From positions 2,418,001 through 2,482,000 of the forward strand of contig JAGTWN010000004.1 in the NCBI GenBank assembly GCA_018842655.1: a DNA stretch of 64,000 bases, read 5' to 3'. The notes beneath the pieces were generated by a model. It had not been told where the DNA came from and searched no databases. It saw nothing but the letters and a program-made list of their open reading frames with translations. Within the stretch, counting starts at the first letter, position 1. Every line of letters begins with the position of its first letter. Position numbers and translations under genes: made by a program. The stretch comes from Candidatus Pantoea haifensis (GTDB taxonomy: Bacteria; Pseudomonadota; Gammaproteobacteria; Enterobacterales; Enterobacteriaceae). This document shows positions 51,517-64,000 of the stretch, piece after piece.

Positions 51517-52707
51517 ATGACGATGAAAACCGGCGCACGAATTCTGGCCCTTTCCGCCCTCACCGCCGTGCTGTTTTCGGCTTCTGCTGTAGCAAAGATT
51601 GAAGAAGGAAAGCTGGTCATCTGGATCAACGGCGATAAAGGCTATAACGGCCTCGCCGAGGTGGGTAAAAAGTTTGAACAGGATACCGGCATCAAGGTGA
51701 CGGTGGAGCACCCCGATAAGATGGAAGAGAAATATCCGCAGGTTGCCGCCACGGGCGACGGCCCGGATATTATTTTCTGGGCGCACGATCGCTTCGGCGG
51801 TTATGCGCAGTCTGGTCTGCTGGCTGAAATCACGCCGGACAAGGCTTTCCAGGAGAAGATCTTTCCTTTCACCTGGGATGCAGTGCGCTACGAAGGCAAG
51901 CTGATTGGCTACCCCATCTCGGTTGAATCACTGGCGCTGATTTACAACAAAGCGTTGTTGCCTGCTCCGCCAAAAACCTGGGAAGAGATCCCAGGCATTG
52001 ATAAACAGATGCGTGAAAAAGGCAAGAGCGCCATCATGTTTAACCTGCAAGAGCCTTACTTTACCTGGCCATTGCTGGCGGCGGGTGGCGGCTATGCGTT
52101 CAAATATGCTGATGGACGCTATGACGTGAAAGACATCGGTGTCGATAACGCTGGTGCCAAAGCGGGAATGCAGTTCCTGGTCGATCAGGTAAAGGCGAAA
52201 ACGCTGAATGCTGACACCGATTACTCTATCGCCGAAGCTGCGTTCAATAAGGGCGAAACCGCGATGACAATCAACGGTCCCTGGGCCTGGAGCAACATTG
52301 ACAAAAGCGGTATTGATTACGGCGTTACGCTGCTGCCGTCACTGAACGGTAAGCCATCAAAAGCCTTCGTGGGGGTACTCAGCGCCGGTATTAATGCTGC
52401 CAGTCCAAATAAAGAGTTAGCAAAAGAGTTTCTTGAAAACTATCTGCTGACGGACAACGGCCTGGATGCAGTGAATAAAGACAAGCCGCTGGGTGCCGTT
52501 GCGCTGAAGTCATTCCAGCAGACGCTGGAAAAAGATGAACGCATCGCTGCCACCATGAACAACGCACGTAACGGCGACATCATGCCAAACATCCCTCAAA
52601 TGGCTGCTTTCTGGTACGCCATGCGCACCGCCACGCTGAATGCGTTAGGTGGTCGCCAGAGCGTTGACGCGGCGCTGAAAGATGCCCAGGCACGTCTGAA
52701 TAAGTAA
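51517..52707 (+). CDS. malE: maltose/maltodextrin-binding protein
   Basis: 396 residues, the E. coli length. Signal peptide [20 protein letters not shown] ends at AVA-KIEEGK, giving mature [20 protein letters not shown]. Periplasmic solute-binding fold with the conserved [20 protein letters not shown] and [20 protein letters not shown] blocks. It is the first gene of malEFG. A palindromic stem-loop follows the stop before malF, so malE is probably more abundant than malF as usual. Confidence 0.98.
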   Translation: MTMKTGARILALSALTAVLFSASAVAKIEEGKLVIWINGDKGYNGLAEVGKKFEQDTGIKVTVEHPDKMEEKYPQVAATGDGPDIIFWAHDRFGGYAQSGLLAEITPDKAFQEKIFPFTWDAVRYEGKLIGYPISVESLALIYNKALLPAPPKTWEEIPGIDKQMREKGKSAIMFNLQEPYFTWPLLAAGGGYAFKYADGRYDVKDIGVDNAGAKAGMQFLVDQVKAKTLNADTDYSIAEAAFNKGETAMTINGPWAWSNIDKSGIDYGVTLLPSLNGKPSKAFVGVLSAGINAASPNKELAKEFLENYLLTDNGLDAVNKDKPLGAVALKSFQQTLEKDERIAATMNNARNGDIMPNIPQMAAFWYAMRTATLNALGGRQSVDAALKDAQARLNK

Positions 52708-52717
52708 TCCTCTCCCC

Positions 52718-52739
52718 GGAGCCGGATCTGCCCGGCTCC
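52718..52739 (+). other. stem-loop between malE and malF
   Basis: GGAGCCGG (52718-52725) and CCGGCTCC (52732-52739) form a perfect 8-bp stem with a 6-base loop, just before the malF leader. A REP-like role in protecting malE mRNA is inferred from the E. coli parallel. Confidence 0.7.
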
Positions 52740-52763
52740 GTGACTGTTAAGGAAAACCGAATC

Positions 52764-54291
52764 ATGTCAGGAAAACCGAAAACGGGACGGCTTCATACGC
52801 TGCTGAAAGGCCTTCTCGTGGGGATCTGCTGTCTGCTGGTCGGCTATCTGCTGGTAATGATGTATGCACAGGGCGAGTATCTGTTTGCGATACTTGCCCT
52901 GATCCTCAGCACGTCAGGTATCTGGATTTATGCTAACCGCCGCGCCTATGCCTGGCGCTACGTTTATCCTGGTATTGCGGGTATGGCACTGTTTGTCCTG
53001 TTTCCTCTCGCCTGTACCGTCGCCATCGCTTTTACCAATTACAGCAGCACCAACCAGCTCACGTTTGAACGGGCACAGCAGGTGCTGTTGAGCCGTTATT
53101 ATCAGTCAGGCGAGTCAGTTAGCTTTTCGCTGTTCCCGGCAGGTGATCGCTGGCAGTTAGTCTTAACGGAAGGCGACGAGACATTTGTTTCCCCCTTTTG
53201 CCTTTGGCGGAGAGCAGCAGCTCAAAATGGCCAGTGCACCGCCGCCTGCGGGTGAGCGTGCCACGCTGCGCATTATTACCGGCAATCGCCAGGCGCTGGG
53301 CCAAATCAGTGCTGAATTGCCGGACGGCCGTCAACTGGTGATGAGCTCACTGCGTCAATTTTCAGGTACGCGCCCGCTTTACCTTCTCTCCAGCAATGGC
53401 GACCTGAAAAATCAGCAGAGCGGCACGGTTTATCGTCCGAACGGTGACAGCGGTTTTTATCAGGCGCTGAACGCTGACGGCAGCTGGAACAGCGAGAAGC
53501 TCAGTCCCGGTTATACCGTCAACAGCGGCTGGAAAAATTTCCTGCGCGTCTTTACCGATGAAGGCATTCAAAAACCGTTTTTGGCGATTTTCGCCTGGAC
53601 ACTGCTCTTTTCTCTGTTGACGGTACTGCTTACCGTCGCAGTGGGGATGGTGCTCGCCTGCCTGGTGCAATGGGAAGCGTTAAAAGGCAAAGCGATCTAT
53701 CGTGTATTGCTGATTCTGCCTTATGCCGTTCCGGCATTTATTTCGATCCTGATTTTCAAGGGCCTGTTTAACCAGAGTTTTGGCGAGATCAACGTCATGT
53801 TGAATGCCCTGTTCGGCTTCAAACCCGCCTGGTTTAGCGATCCGACACTGGCGCGCGCCATGCTGGTCATCATCAACACCTGGCTCGGCTATCCCTACAT
53901 GATGATTCTGTGTATGGGGCTGTTAAAAGCGATCCCGGACGATCTCTACGAAGCTTCGGCAATGGACGGGGCCGGGCCGTTACAGAACTTCTTCCTTATA
54001 ACGCTGCCGCTGCTGATCAAACCGCTTATGCCGCTGATGATCGCCAGTTTCGCCTTTAATTTTAATAACTTCGTGCTCATTCAGTTGCTGACGAACGGCG
54101 GCCCGGATCGCCTTGGCACCACCACACCGGCAGGCTATACCGATCTGCTGGTGAACTATACCTGGCGCATCGCTTTTGAAGGCGGTGGCGGGCAGGACTT
54201 TGGCCTGGCGGCAGCGATCGCTACCCTGATTTTCCTGCTGGTGGGTGCGCTGGCAGTCATCAATCTCAAAGCCACGCGCATGAAATTTTAA
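52764..54291 (+). CDS. malF: maltose transporter permease MalF, one frame break
   Basis: Permease of the MalFGK2 importer, repaired length close to 509 (E. coli 514). N-terminal membrane helices (LLVGICCLLVGYLLVMMYAQ, then GMALFVLFPLACTVAIAFT), the large periplasmic P2 loop (FERAQQVLL to SSLRQFSGTRPLYLLSS), then the ABC permease domain with the EAA loop YEASAMDGAGPLQNFF. Start ATG 52764 follows AAGGAAAA; a GTG at 52740 is unlikely. The frame breaks at the C-run 53191-53195 (one C extra or two missing) in the P2 loop, upstream of FAFGGEQQL. malG starts 9 bp after the stop. Confidence 0.93.
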
Positions 54292-54300
54292 GGAGCTGTT

Positions 54301-55191
54301 ATGGCTATGGTGCAACCCAAATCGCAACTGCTGCGTCTGCTGCTGACGCATCTGCTGCTGCTGGCATTTATCGCTGCCATTCTTTTTCCCCTGTTGATGG
54401 TGATAGCAATCTCACTGCGCGCAGGAAATTTTGCCACCGGCAGTTTGATCCCGGAACAAATCTCCTGGGAACACTGGCGGCTGGCGCTGGGCTTTAGCAT
54501 AGAGCACGCCGATGGCAGCAAAACACCGCCGCCTTTCCCGGTGTTGCTCTGGCTGTGGAACTCGGTAAAAATTGCCGCTATCAGTGCCATTGGCATTGTG
54601 GCGCTTTCAACAACCTGCGCCTATGCTTTTGCGCGTATGCGTTTCGCCGGGCGTGCCAGCCTGTTGAAAGGCATGCTGATTTTCCAGATGTTCCCGGCGG
54701 TGCTTTCGCTGGTGGCGCTTTATGCGCTGTTTGATCGCCTGGGCCAGTATCTGCCTTTTATCGGCCTGAATACGCATGGCGGGGTTATTTTCGCCTACCT
54801 CGGCGGTATCGCACTGCATGTCTGGACCATCAAAGGCTACTTTGAAACCATTGATGGCTCGCTGGAAGAAGCAGCATCACTGGATGGCGCAACGCCCTGG
54901 CAGGCCTTCCGTCTGGTATTATTGCCACTTTCCGTACCGATTCTGGCGGTAGTGTTTATTCTGGCATTTATCGCGGCGGTCACTGAAGTCCCGGTAGCTT
55001 CGCTTTTACTGCGTGACGTCAACAGTTACACCCTGGCGGTTGGTATGCAGCAATATTTAAATCCCCAAAACTATTTGTGGGGCGACTTTGCCGCGGCGGC
55101 GGTGCTCTCAGCTATTCCGATCACGCTGGTCTTCCTGCTGGCTCAACGCTGGCTGGTAAGCGGTCTTACCGCTGGCGGCGTGAAAGGGTAA
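54301..55191 (+). CDS. malG: maltose transporter permease MalG
   Basis: 296 residues, the E. coli length. Six membrane helices and the EAA motif [20 protein letters not shown] near residue 190-209 that docks to MalK. An AAGGAGC site lies 5 bp before ATG 54301. Last gene of malEFG, followed by a GC-rich terminator. Intact. Confidence 0.97.
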   Translation: MAMVQPKSQLLRLLLTHLLLLAFIAAILFPLLMVIAISLRAGNFATGSLIPEQISWEHWRLALGFSIEHADGSKTPPPFPVLLWLWNSVKIAAISAIGIVALSTTCAYAFARMRFAGRASLLKGMLIFQMFPAVLSLVALYALFDRLGQYLPFIGLNTHGGVIFAYLGGIALHVWTIKGYFETIDGSLEEAASLDGATPWQAFRLVLLPLSVPILAVVFILAFIAAVTEVPVASLLLRDVNSYTLAVGMQQYLNPQNYLWGDFAAAAVLSAIPITLVFLLAQRWLVSGLTAGGVKG

Positions 55192-55250
55192 ACCTTCATC
55201 ATTGTTATATTGCCTCTACTTCCTCATAGCTCTCTGTGTATGAGGTTTCG

Positions 55251-55277
55251 GCGGCCTGCGGGCCGCTACTTTTCTTA
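55251..55277 (+). terminator. malEFG terminator
   Basis: GCGGCC and GGCCGC stem around TGCG, followed by TACTTTTCTTATTTT, 60 bp after malG. Confidence 0.85.
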
Positions 55278-55286
55278 TTTTCCCCG

Positions 55287-55316
55287 TTGCACCCTGCGCT
55301 AATCCCCGTGTTATCT
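55287..55316 (+). promoter_or_regulatory. candidate ddlA promoter
   Basis: TTGCAC (55287-55292) and TTATCT (55311-55316) with an 18-bp spacer, 35 bp upstream of ddlA. Confidence 0.5.
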
Positions 55317-55351
55317 TAGCTTTTTATGTAACAGCAATCGGACAGCGAACA

Positions 55352-56449
55352 ATGACAAAACTGCGGGTAGGAATTGTGTTTGGTGGCAAGTCAGCTGAGC
55401 ACGAAGTTTCTCTGCAATCGGCTAAAAATATTCTCGATGCGATTGATAAAACGCGGTTTGAAGTCGTGCTGTTAGGCATTGATAAACAAGGCCAATGGTA
55501 CAGGAACGACGCATCCAGTTTTCTGCTGAATGCAGACAATCCGGCGCTTATTGCGCTTAACCGTGCAGCGGACAAGGTGGCGCTGATCCCCGGCCAGTCG
55601 CAAAAGCAGCTGATTATTAGTCATAACTCACACCCGCTTGCACAGGTTGACGTTATTTTTCCTATTGTTCACGGCACGTCAGGCGAAGATGGCTCTTTGC
55701 AGGGCCTGTTGCGCATGGCATCCCTGCCTTTTGTCGGATCTGATATCCTGGGATCGGCGGTGAGCATGGATAAAGATTTCACCAAACGGCTGTTGCGTGA
55801 TGCTGGTTTGCAGGTTGCGCCCTGGCTGAACGTGACGCAGGCGCAGCGCGAGCGGCTTGATGTCGATGCGATTATTGCCCGGTTTGGACTGCCGCTGTTT
55901 ATCAAACCCGCTAATCAGGGCTCGTCTGTGGGCGTGAGTAAAGTCACCCGGATTGAGACGTTCAATACGGCACTGGATCACGCTTTTGAGTTTGATCGTA
56001 AAGTCATCATTGAGCGCGCCATTAACGGACGCGAAATTGAGTGTGCGGTTCTGGGAAATGATGAGCTGCAAGCCAGTCCCTGTGGCGAAGTGGTGGTCAA
56101 CGATGCGTTTTATTCTTACGACACTAAATACATCAGTGCAAGCGGTGCAAGAACCGTGATTCCGGCGGCTATTCCAGACGCAATCAGTGAGGCTATTCGT
56201 GATGTTGCGTTAAAAGCGTATCGCACGCTTGAGTGCTGCGGCATGGCGCGCGTTGACGTCTTTCTGACGGAAGATAATCAAATTATTGTTAATGAAGTCA
56301 ACACATTGCCTGGCTTCACCAATATCAGTATGTATCCCAAACTGTGGCAGGCAGCGGGTGTCAGTTACCAGGCATTAATCACACGATTGATTGAACTGGC
56401 GCTGGAGCGTCATCAACAGGCCAGCCAGTTAAAAAGCAGCGTGAGCTAA
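55352..56449 (+). CDS. ddlA: D-alanine--D-alanine ligase A
   Basis: 365 residues, ATP-grasp ligase making the D-Ala-D-Ala dipeptide of peptidoglycan. The start [20 protein letters not shown] matches DdlA rather than DdlB. ATP-grasp blocks: [20 protein letters not shown] near 111-130, [13 protein letters not shown], and [16 protein letters not shown] near the C-terminus. ATG 55352 lies in a simple gap with its own promoter, and it converges on the diguanylate cyclase (1 bp between the two coding ends). Confidence 0.97.
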   Translation: MTKLRVGIVFGGKSAEHEVSLQSAKNILDAIDKTRFEVVLLGIDKQGQWYRNDASSFLLNADNPALIALNRAADKVALIPGQSQKQLIISHNSHPLAQVDVIFPIVHGTSGEDGSLQGLLRMASLPFVGSDILGSAVSMDKDFTKRLLRDAGLQVAPWLNVTQAQRERLDVDAIIARFGLPLFIKPANQGSSVGVSKVTRIETFNTALDHAFEFDRKVIIERAINGREIECAVLGNDELQASPCGEVVVNDAFYSYDTKYISASGARTVIPAAIPDAISEAIRDVALKAYRTLECCGMARVDVFLTEDNQIIVNEVNTLPGFTNISMYPKLWQAAGVSYQALITRLIELALERHQQASQLKSSVS

Positions 56450-56450
56450 G

Positions 56451-57873
56451 TCAGGCTACGTCACTGGTGAATGCGCGTTGCGCATTCACCGGCGACGTTT
56501 GATTCCGGCCATTTCTTTTTGAAAGATAGAGGTTTTTATCCGCCGCTGAGATCAAGCGGTGGGCCACGCTATGCCAGTTGCGATCGTCCGTCGCGCTGCC
56601 AAGCGCCAGGCCAAGGCTGGCGGTCACTGTAAGCGTATTGCCCTGTAACCAGAATTTCTCTTTCGCAATGGCCTGGCGGAGTGTTTCAGCCATATCGAAA
56701 AGCTGCTGTGCGTTGTGATCAAACAGTATCACCACAAACTCTTCACCGCCGAAACGACAGATTAATCCCGTTTCGCCAACCACATCCTGTAAACGACGCG
56801 CCATTTCCTCCAGCACTTTGTCACCGGCATCGTGACCAAAATTGTCGTTAATGGTTTTGAAGTAGTCGACATCAATCATGATGACGCCCATTTCACGGCG
56901 GGAAGTAAAATATTCCTCTTTCAGGCTTTCATACAGACCGGAGCGAGAGAGAAGCTGTGTCAGGAAGTCAAAATTAGCGCGAAGAGCTAACCGCTGGTTG
57001 AGCTGACGAATCGCGTCCATGCTCACGGCGACGATCAGTGGGCTGATAGCAATGGTCGCAACGCCTAATCGTGCGGAGGTCAGAGGGCTCAACGGCAAGA
57101 GATTGCCAGCGCCCTGCACGTTCATCACGCCATGTGACACCAAAATAATTTCGGTAATACCGGTAAGTAAAATGATCAGACTGGTTAAAGGAATTGGCAG
57201 CACCAGCGCGCACCAGATTAAGGCCGGTACCGGAAAGGTCAGGCTCCCTGCCCCACCCATCATTGCGCCGACAATCAGCGAAAGAATTACCGCGAATATC
57301 GGTGACAGCCTGCTGATATGCAGCAAATTGCGTAAAGGAGTGGATTGCCAGTCGCGGGTCAGCAAAAAAGGCAGCAGCATTGAGCCGGTAGAAAACTGCT
57401 CGCTTAACCAGTCCCCCACGCGGTAAAGAGCTGTGCATCAAACGTCCCTTCCTGCGCCAGCGCGCCCCAGGTTGCGCACACGAATGCTGCCAGTAAACAG
57501 GCCGGATAGATGCGTAATGCATTGGTGATGCGTTCGCTGCCCGATACAGGCTGAAAATATTTAGCCAGCACGGAAACAGCCACCAGAATAAACAAAATAT
57601 TGGCAATATTAAGCGTAAATGCAGGAAGCGCCCAGCCAGAGAACACCGTGTCGTTAAACACCATCGCGGCAAAACAGGCAACGTAATAGCGGGTTCGATG
57701 TAAAAAGGATTTCGTACCATCAATCCGGCAATCAGCGCATTCACCGGCCAAAACAGAGACAACTCCTCCGGGACGCGCAAATGACCACCGACAAAGCAAA
57801 ACAGCAGAGTGATAACAAATAGCGAAAGGACATTCTTTTTACAATTGTGCTCTTCAAACAGCTTAACGCGCAT
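56451..57873 (-). CDS. MASE1-type diguanylate cyclase, two frame breaks
   Basis: After repair 474 residues from ATG 57873. The N-terminus has about eight membrane helices of the MASE1 sensory type (PEELSLFWPVNALIAGL at the start). The C-terminal GGDEF domain reads FDFLTQLLSRSGLYE, then IMIDVDYFKTINDNFGHDAG and the active loop RFGGEEFVVILF: GGEEF, so active cyclase for c-di-GMP is likely. No EAL domain. Breaks: one A missing in 57712-57716 and one C missing in 57413-57417 (plus strand), both in runs. Signals sensed through MASE1 are unknown. Confidence 0.88.
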
Positions 57874-58089
57874 ATGCCTGGACCTTGTTACCCGAAACAC
57901 CAGCGGTACACGCCAGCATAACCGATACATGGCGTCAGAATGATTAAACCCTGAACGCACCTGAAACAATCGACCGAAAAGAACAAAAGAATCATAAGCT
58001 TAATTTGCATTGGCGCAGCAAAACGCGCGTTTCGATACGCAATAAGCCAGACGGCGACAGAAAATGGCGCTAATTATGCCTTGCAAACA

Positions 58090-58122
58090 AAAAAATCGGA
58101 CATCCGAGATATCCGATTTTTT
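58090..58122. terminator. terminator of the carbonic anhydrase-SulP operon
   Basis: AAAAATCGGA and TCCGATTTTT arms with flanking A and T tracts, 35 bp beyond the sulP stop on the minus strand. 57874-58088 is otherwise empty. Confidence 0.85.
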
Positions 58123-58156
58123 CTTAAGTATTGTGCTAAACCGCTTAATTGAGCTG

Positions 58157-59632
58157 CTATTTCACTGCCACCGGCCACTGGCTCAGACGAATGCCACGTT
58201 TATTCGCATTTTCACCAAAATCTTTCAGCACGGCTTTGACATCGGGATCGATATATTCCGCATTATCGTTATCAACAATCACTACACTGTTTTCCGGGAT
58301 CTCATCCAGCAACCCTTGCAGCTTCGGATTGTGCATAAAGGTCAGATTTTGCTGGAAGCGTAAAACGTAATGATCGTCATAACGCGTCAGTTGCAGTGCA
58401 TTACGGTGACTTTTGTAGATGCTGTAGAGAATTTGCGTGGCAATACCCATGCCAATGCCGACCAGCATGCCAAGCGTAATAATCCCAACGATGGTGGCAA
58501 GGAACGGCACATACTGTTGCGCGCCCAGGCGAAACTGTTCGATAAACAGTCGCGGTGTCGCCAGTTTATAGCCGGTATAGAGCAGCACCGCCGCCAGGCT
58601 CGCCAGTGGGATAGCATTGAGCAATGTGCTGAACCACACGCCACAAATCAGCAAAAGTACGCCGTGTATTAAAATTGACAGCTTCGTCTGCGCGCCAGCA
58701 CTGACGTTCACTGAACTGCGCACAATGACGGCAGTGATGGGCATCGCGCCCAGAAATCCAGCGGTTAAATTACCGATCCCCTGGGCAAACATCTCTTTAT
58801 TCGGTGATGGCGCGGGATGCTGCGGCCGCAACTTTTTCAGCGCCTCCTGACTGAGCAGGGTTTCAAGACTGGCCACTAACGCCAGCGTCACAGCGACGAT
58901 CCATACCTGTGGATCCTGCCACGCCAGCCAGTCTGGTGTTTCCAGTTGAGCAGCCAGTGCCGACAGGCTATCGAACGCGGGTAATGAAATGCGCGGCAGT
59001 TCGTTAGCCATTGACGGGAACAGACGACTTCCCAGAATCGTCGCCAGACAGCCAAACAGTACCGCAATTAACGGTCCTGGGATCCATGCCAGGGCTTTAA
59101 CCCGCTTTATCACCGGTGTGGTCCACAGGCACAGAATCGCCAGCCCAGCCCCTGCAACAAGCATGGCTGAAAGCGAGAATGTCATCTCACCATTGACCAC
59201 CGAAATCAGTTCCGCATCACTTGCCGCGCCCAGCGCCACCGGAATTTGCTGCATGATAAGCAAAAGGCCAATCGCCGCCAGCATGCCTTTAATTACGCTA
59301 CCCGGCACCAGAGAGATAAAGCGTCCGGCGCGCAGCACGCCCAGCAGGCACTGCAACACGCCTGCAATAATCAGGGCGGTGAGAAAGGCAGAAAAGCTGC
59401 CAAGCGTGGCCATTGACGCTACCACGATGGTGACCAGACCTGCTGCCGGTCCGCTTACGGCAAAGCGCGACGGACTGAGTGACGTCACTATCAAGCCCCC
59501 GATGACGCCCGTTAGCAGACCCGCAAAGGGCGGCAATCCACTGGCCTGAGCAATACCCAGACAGAGCGGCAACGCGACCAGAAAAACCACCAGACCAGCG
59601 GGAATATCCCGCTTCAGGGTATCGAGATTCAT
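58157..59632 (-). CDS. SulP-family anion (bicarbonate-type) transporter
   Basis: 491 residues, inner membrane. About ten to twelve helices; N-terminal PAGLVVFLVALPLCLGIAQA, signature SRFAVSGPAAGLVTIVVA near residues 56-73 and a conserved GFLGAMPITAVIVRSSVNV segment. A short C-terminal STAS-like tail (SVVIVDNDNAEYIDPDVKAV) follows the last helix. The start overlaps the stop of the carbonic anhydrase gene by 4 bp. That tight coupling suggests it carries bicarbonate rather than sulfate; this is inference from the partner. Confidence 0.9.
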   Translation of the reverse strand: MNLDTLKRDIPAGLVVFLVALPLCLGIAQASGLPPFAGLLTGVIGGLIVTSLSPSRFAVSGPAAGLVTIVVASMATLGSFSAFLTALIIAGVLQCLLGVLRAGRFISLVPGSVIKGMLAAIGLLLIMQQIPVALGAASDAELISVVNGEMTFSLSAMLVAGAGLAILCLWTTPVIKRVKALAWIPGPLIAVLFGCLATILGSRLFPSMANELPRISLPAFDSLSALAAQLETPDWLAWQDPQVWIVAVTLALVASLETLLSQEALKKLRPQHPAPSPNKEMFAQGIGNLTAGFLGAMPITAVIVRSSVNVSAGAQTKLSILIHGVLLLICGVWFSTLLNAIPLASLAAVLLYTGYKLATPRLFIEQFRLGAQQYVPFLATIVGIITLGMLVGIGMGIATQILYSIYKSHRNALQLTRYDDHYVLRFQQNLTFMHNPKLQGLLDEIPENSVVIVDNDNAEYIDPDVKAVLKDFGENANKRGIRLSQWPVAVK

Positions 59633-60264
59633 GGTAAAGGCTCCTCTGCAGATTGCTGGATTAACTCTTTAAGGTGACCCGATTGCAGGTCGTAGACACA
59701 GCCGAACACATCCAGTTCCTGACCTGATTGCCAGGCTTGCCGCACCGGTTCTGATGCGACCAGGCGCGAAAACTGCGCAATAACATTCGCCTCAACCAGG
59801 CGATTGAGCTTGCCGGTTTCATCTTCCGTTGAAGCATGAAATTCCGCTAAACCCTGTTGTAATGCGTGACGTAATGCAGCAATACGTCTTGCCAGTGCTG
59901 AATCCTCATCTGCCAGCGGACTTTCCGGTAGATTTAACGCCGCCTGAACGCCACCACAGCCATAGTGTCCGCTTAACACAATGCGATTTACGCCGAGATA
60001 AAAAATGGCGTACTGCAAGACGCTGAGCAGATTGTCATCATCTTCCACCACCATATTGGCAATGTTGCGATGCACAAACAGCTCACCAGGATGCGAACCC
60101 GTCAGGACTTCAGCCGGAACGCGGCTGTCTGAACAACCAATCCACAACGAATGCGGTTTTTGTTGATGCAAATATTTTTCGAAATAGTCCGGATTACGCT
60201 GGCGGCGCTGTAATGCCCAACTGCGATTTTTCGCTAATAAGGGTTTAAGTGTCGTCACAATCAT
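59629..60264 (-). CDS. beta-class carbonic anhydrase
   Basis: 211 residues from ATG 60264; a longer frame upstream is open but not family-like. Zinc ligands are seen in CSDSR (Cys, Asp-Arg dyad near residues 42-46) and HYGCGGV (His, Cys near 98-104). Cytoplasmic enzyme converting CO2 to bicarbonate. It is the first gene of a two-gene operon with the SulP transporter (ATGA overlap), which suggests a joined CO2/bicarbonate supply role. An AGAGAGAAG stretch serves as ribosome-binding site. Confidence 0.93.
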   Translation of the reverse strand: MIVTTLKPLLAKNRSWALQRRQRNPDYFEKYLHQQKPHSLWIGCSDSRVPAEVLTGSHPGELFVHRNIANMVVEDDDNLLSVLQYAIFYLGVNRIVLSGHYGCGGVQAALNLPESPLADEDSALARRIAALRHALQQGLAEFHASTEDETGKLNRLVEANVIAQFSRLVASEPVRQAWQSGQELDVFGCVYDLQSGHLKELIQQSAEEPLP

Positions 60265-60983
60265 CTTCTCTCTACGACCGGGAAATTCGCTTCCAGGCAA
60301 ACATTCAGGAAAGGGCGCATTTAATTAATGGCAAGCTGGCAGCGAAACAGGAACTCCATCACAGAAAAAGGTTATAGACGCTAATCATTACGAATGCACA
60401 CCAAATATTTCCAGCCCTAAACAAGCCCGTTGTAAAGTAAAATTTAATTAAATAAACGTCAGCTCAATGTAAATCTAAATAGTTTAAAGCGAGGCCACAA
60501 GCGAGAAAGAATTTTGATAAAAAACATAAATTACATACAGTTAATAATTGTAAATAATTCATGCTCCCTTTTCTGCCTGACAGAAAAATACACGCATAAT
60601 AATAATGGTTTTACTTAAGGTTGTTTTAAGCGAACCTTATACCCAGGAACAATCTTAATTATAAAATTTAAGATTAGCGTAATTAACTGGCTAATATGAT
60701 TACACCCGGTTTTATATGCTGCGCTCAGGGCAGAACAGGAGTGAGAGATAATAATTTTAATTTGCAGGAAAATAATCTCACAGGAAAGTAAATCAGTACC
60801 AGCCCGAAAAATAGCCTGAAAGCAGCACGTTGTTTTGCCTGACGAATTATTTACCGTTCTTGTTTCATGCTGTTATTTAACTTTCGAAAGCAGTAAGAGC
60901 CATAACCTGAAAAGCTTTTAAAACGGTGTGGTTAACGTAAGCTGTGGGCAGATAAACGCATGCTGTTATGAGAGGAGACGCTT
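60265..60983. other. AT-rich intergenic region with two inverted repeats, no gene
   Basis: No open frame of note in either strand. Two inverted repeats stand out: TAAGGTT (60616-60622) with AACCTTA (60633-60639), and AATCTTAA (60651-60658) with TTAAGATT (60668-60675). The stretch 60400-60700 is visibly more AT-rich than its neighbours. Promoters for both flanking genes must lie here, and the dyads could bind a regulator or fold in a leader or small RNA. Confidence 0.6.
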
Positions 60984-61700
60984 ATGGCGCTAAATTCACG
61001 CTCACCGTTACTCGATTCGCTGGGTTGGGTTGATTATGCATTCCAGCCAGCGGGCGCGGCCCCGCCCGCCGATGCGGCGTATGGCCACCAGCGTCACAGC
61101 GCCAGCGTGGTAATGGATAGCGAAAATGTGCCGCCAAAAAGCTGTGAATCTGACGGCATAATCGGAACAGGCGATCGTGCGGTCGCCGTGTATACCGCAG
61201 ACTGTTTACCGGTATTAATTGCCGACGATAAGCAAAAACATGTTGCTGCCGTACACGCTGGGCTGAAAGGAACCTTACGCGGTGTGCTATATCGCGCGGT
61301 TGAAAAATTGTGTGAGCGTGGCGCAACGCCTGACAGCCTGTTCCTGGCGATCGGCCCCGCGATTGCTCCCTGCTGTTACGAATTAGGCCAAAACATGCTG
61401 TCAGAGATAGCACAAACCACTGGCGTACCGCAGCCGGTGCGCTGGCATCAGCAGCAGCCTCACAATCCGCAGGCAGTACGTGCGCAGGCACAAGCACAGC
61501 AACAGGGTATCTGGTTTGATCTGCCCGGGCTGGCAAAACAGATGTTAATGGCGTCCGGTATTCCAGCCGCGCACATCGACCATATCCAGGTTTGTACTTA
61601 TTGCATGGCAGAAGCGGGATCGAGTTATCGCTATAACAGCCATTTTAGCAGCGGCTATCAGTCGCGCTATTCGTGGATCCGGCGGCGTTCATCAGGCTAG
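60984..61700 (+). CDS. PgeF/YfiH-like laccase-domain protein
   Basis: 238 residues of the polyphenol oxidase/purine nucleoside phosphorylase (DUF152) family. Family blocks: TADCLPVLI (Cys ligand, near residue 72-80), VHAGLKG (His ligand, near 93-99; the usual HAGWRG has Trp), AIGPAIAPCCYEL near 124-136, and a C-terminal TYCMAEAGSSYRYN. GAGAGGAGA lies 5-8 bp before ATG 60984. A paralog or alternative of pgeF, which elsewhere sits with rluD. In the family, activity is peptidoglycan-editing or purine nucleoside cleavage; the substrate here is undecided. Confidence 0.85.
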   Translation: MALNSRSPLLDSLGWVDYAFQPAGAAPPADAAYGHQRHSASVVMDSENVPPKSCESDGIIGTGDRAVAVYTADCLPVLIADDKQKHVAAVHAGLKGTLRGVLYRAVEKLCERGATPDSLFLAIGPAIAPCCYELGQNMLSEIAQTTGVPQPVRWHQQQPHNPQAVRAQAQAQQQGIWFDLPGLAKQMLMASGIPAAHIDHIQVCTYCMAEAGSSYRYNSHFSSGYQSRYSWIRRRSSG

Positions 61701-61718
61701 CGGTAAAGCGGTGGGTGA

Positions 61719-64000
<2,282 letters not shown>

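Overview
The window is a bacterial chromosome segment from Enterobacterales. Gene order and protein sequences (ubiK-hldE-glnE-ygiF, ygiM-cca, uppP-folB-plsY-tsaD, rpsU-dnaG-rpoD-mug, ileX, fadH-rlmG) follow the region of the E. coli map around rpoD. The proteins are close to, but distinct from, E. coli, and I infer Erwiniaceae (Pantoea/Erwinia/Mixta-like); the genus is not proven by the sequence.

Layout. 1-19 kb is conserved housekeeping core: the 5' end of ribB with its FMN riboswitch, ubiK, hldE, glnE, ygiF, ygiM, cca, uppP, folB, plsY, tsaD, the rpsU-dnaG-rpoD operon, mug, and a divergent TetR/SDR pair with a repeated operator. At 19.15 kb lies the CAU-anticodon tRNA-Ile gene (ileX). From its 3' end to 38.6 kb runs a genomic island of about 19.4 kb, bounded by identical 50-bp direct repeats (attL/attR) with a 23-bp putative integrase arm site inside each end and a tyrosine recombinase beside attR. 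Its cargo is a co-directional defence cluster: a type I Zorya system (zorABCD), a McrBC-type AAA+/PD-(D/E)xK pair, an SF1 helicase, and a TPR-like protein with a cold-shock-like C-terminal domain. A convergent XRE regulator plus a YaaW-like zinc-ribbon protein and a decayed IS3-family element follow. After the island come two unknown genes, then the whole maltose regulon in one block (malT, malPQ, malM-lamB-malK, malEFG), ddlA, a MASE1-GGDEF diguanylate cyclase, a beta-carbonic anhydrase/SulP operon, an AT-rich 720-bp gap, a PgeF-like laccase-domain gene, fadH, and the 3' end of rlmG.

How they work together. The mal block forms a complete maltodextrin import and breakdown route: LamB (outer membrane), MalE (periplasm), MalFGK2 (inner membrane), MalP/MalQ (cytoplasm), with MalT as activator. 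The island genes look like layered anti-phage defence: Zorya (membrane motor plus nucleic-acid effectors), McrBC (modified-DNA restriction), and a helicase/TPR-OB pair that I cannot assign to a named system.

Sequence quality. Ten genes (glnE, ygiM, dnaG, zorA, zorB, the TPR gene, malT, malQ, malF, the diguanylate cyclase) carry 16 frame breaks. Thirteen are repaired by adding one base to a homopolymer run, and repair gives the normal family length. Because essential dnaG is among them, I treat these as sequencing/assembly errors rather than true pseudogenes; coordinates below span the repaired genes.
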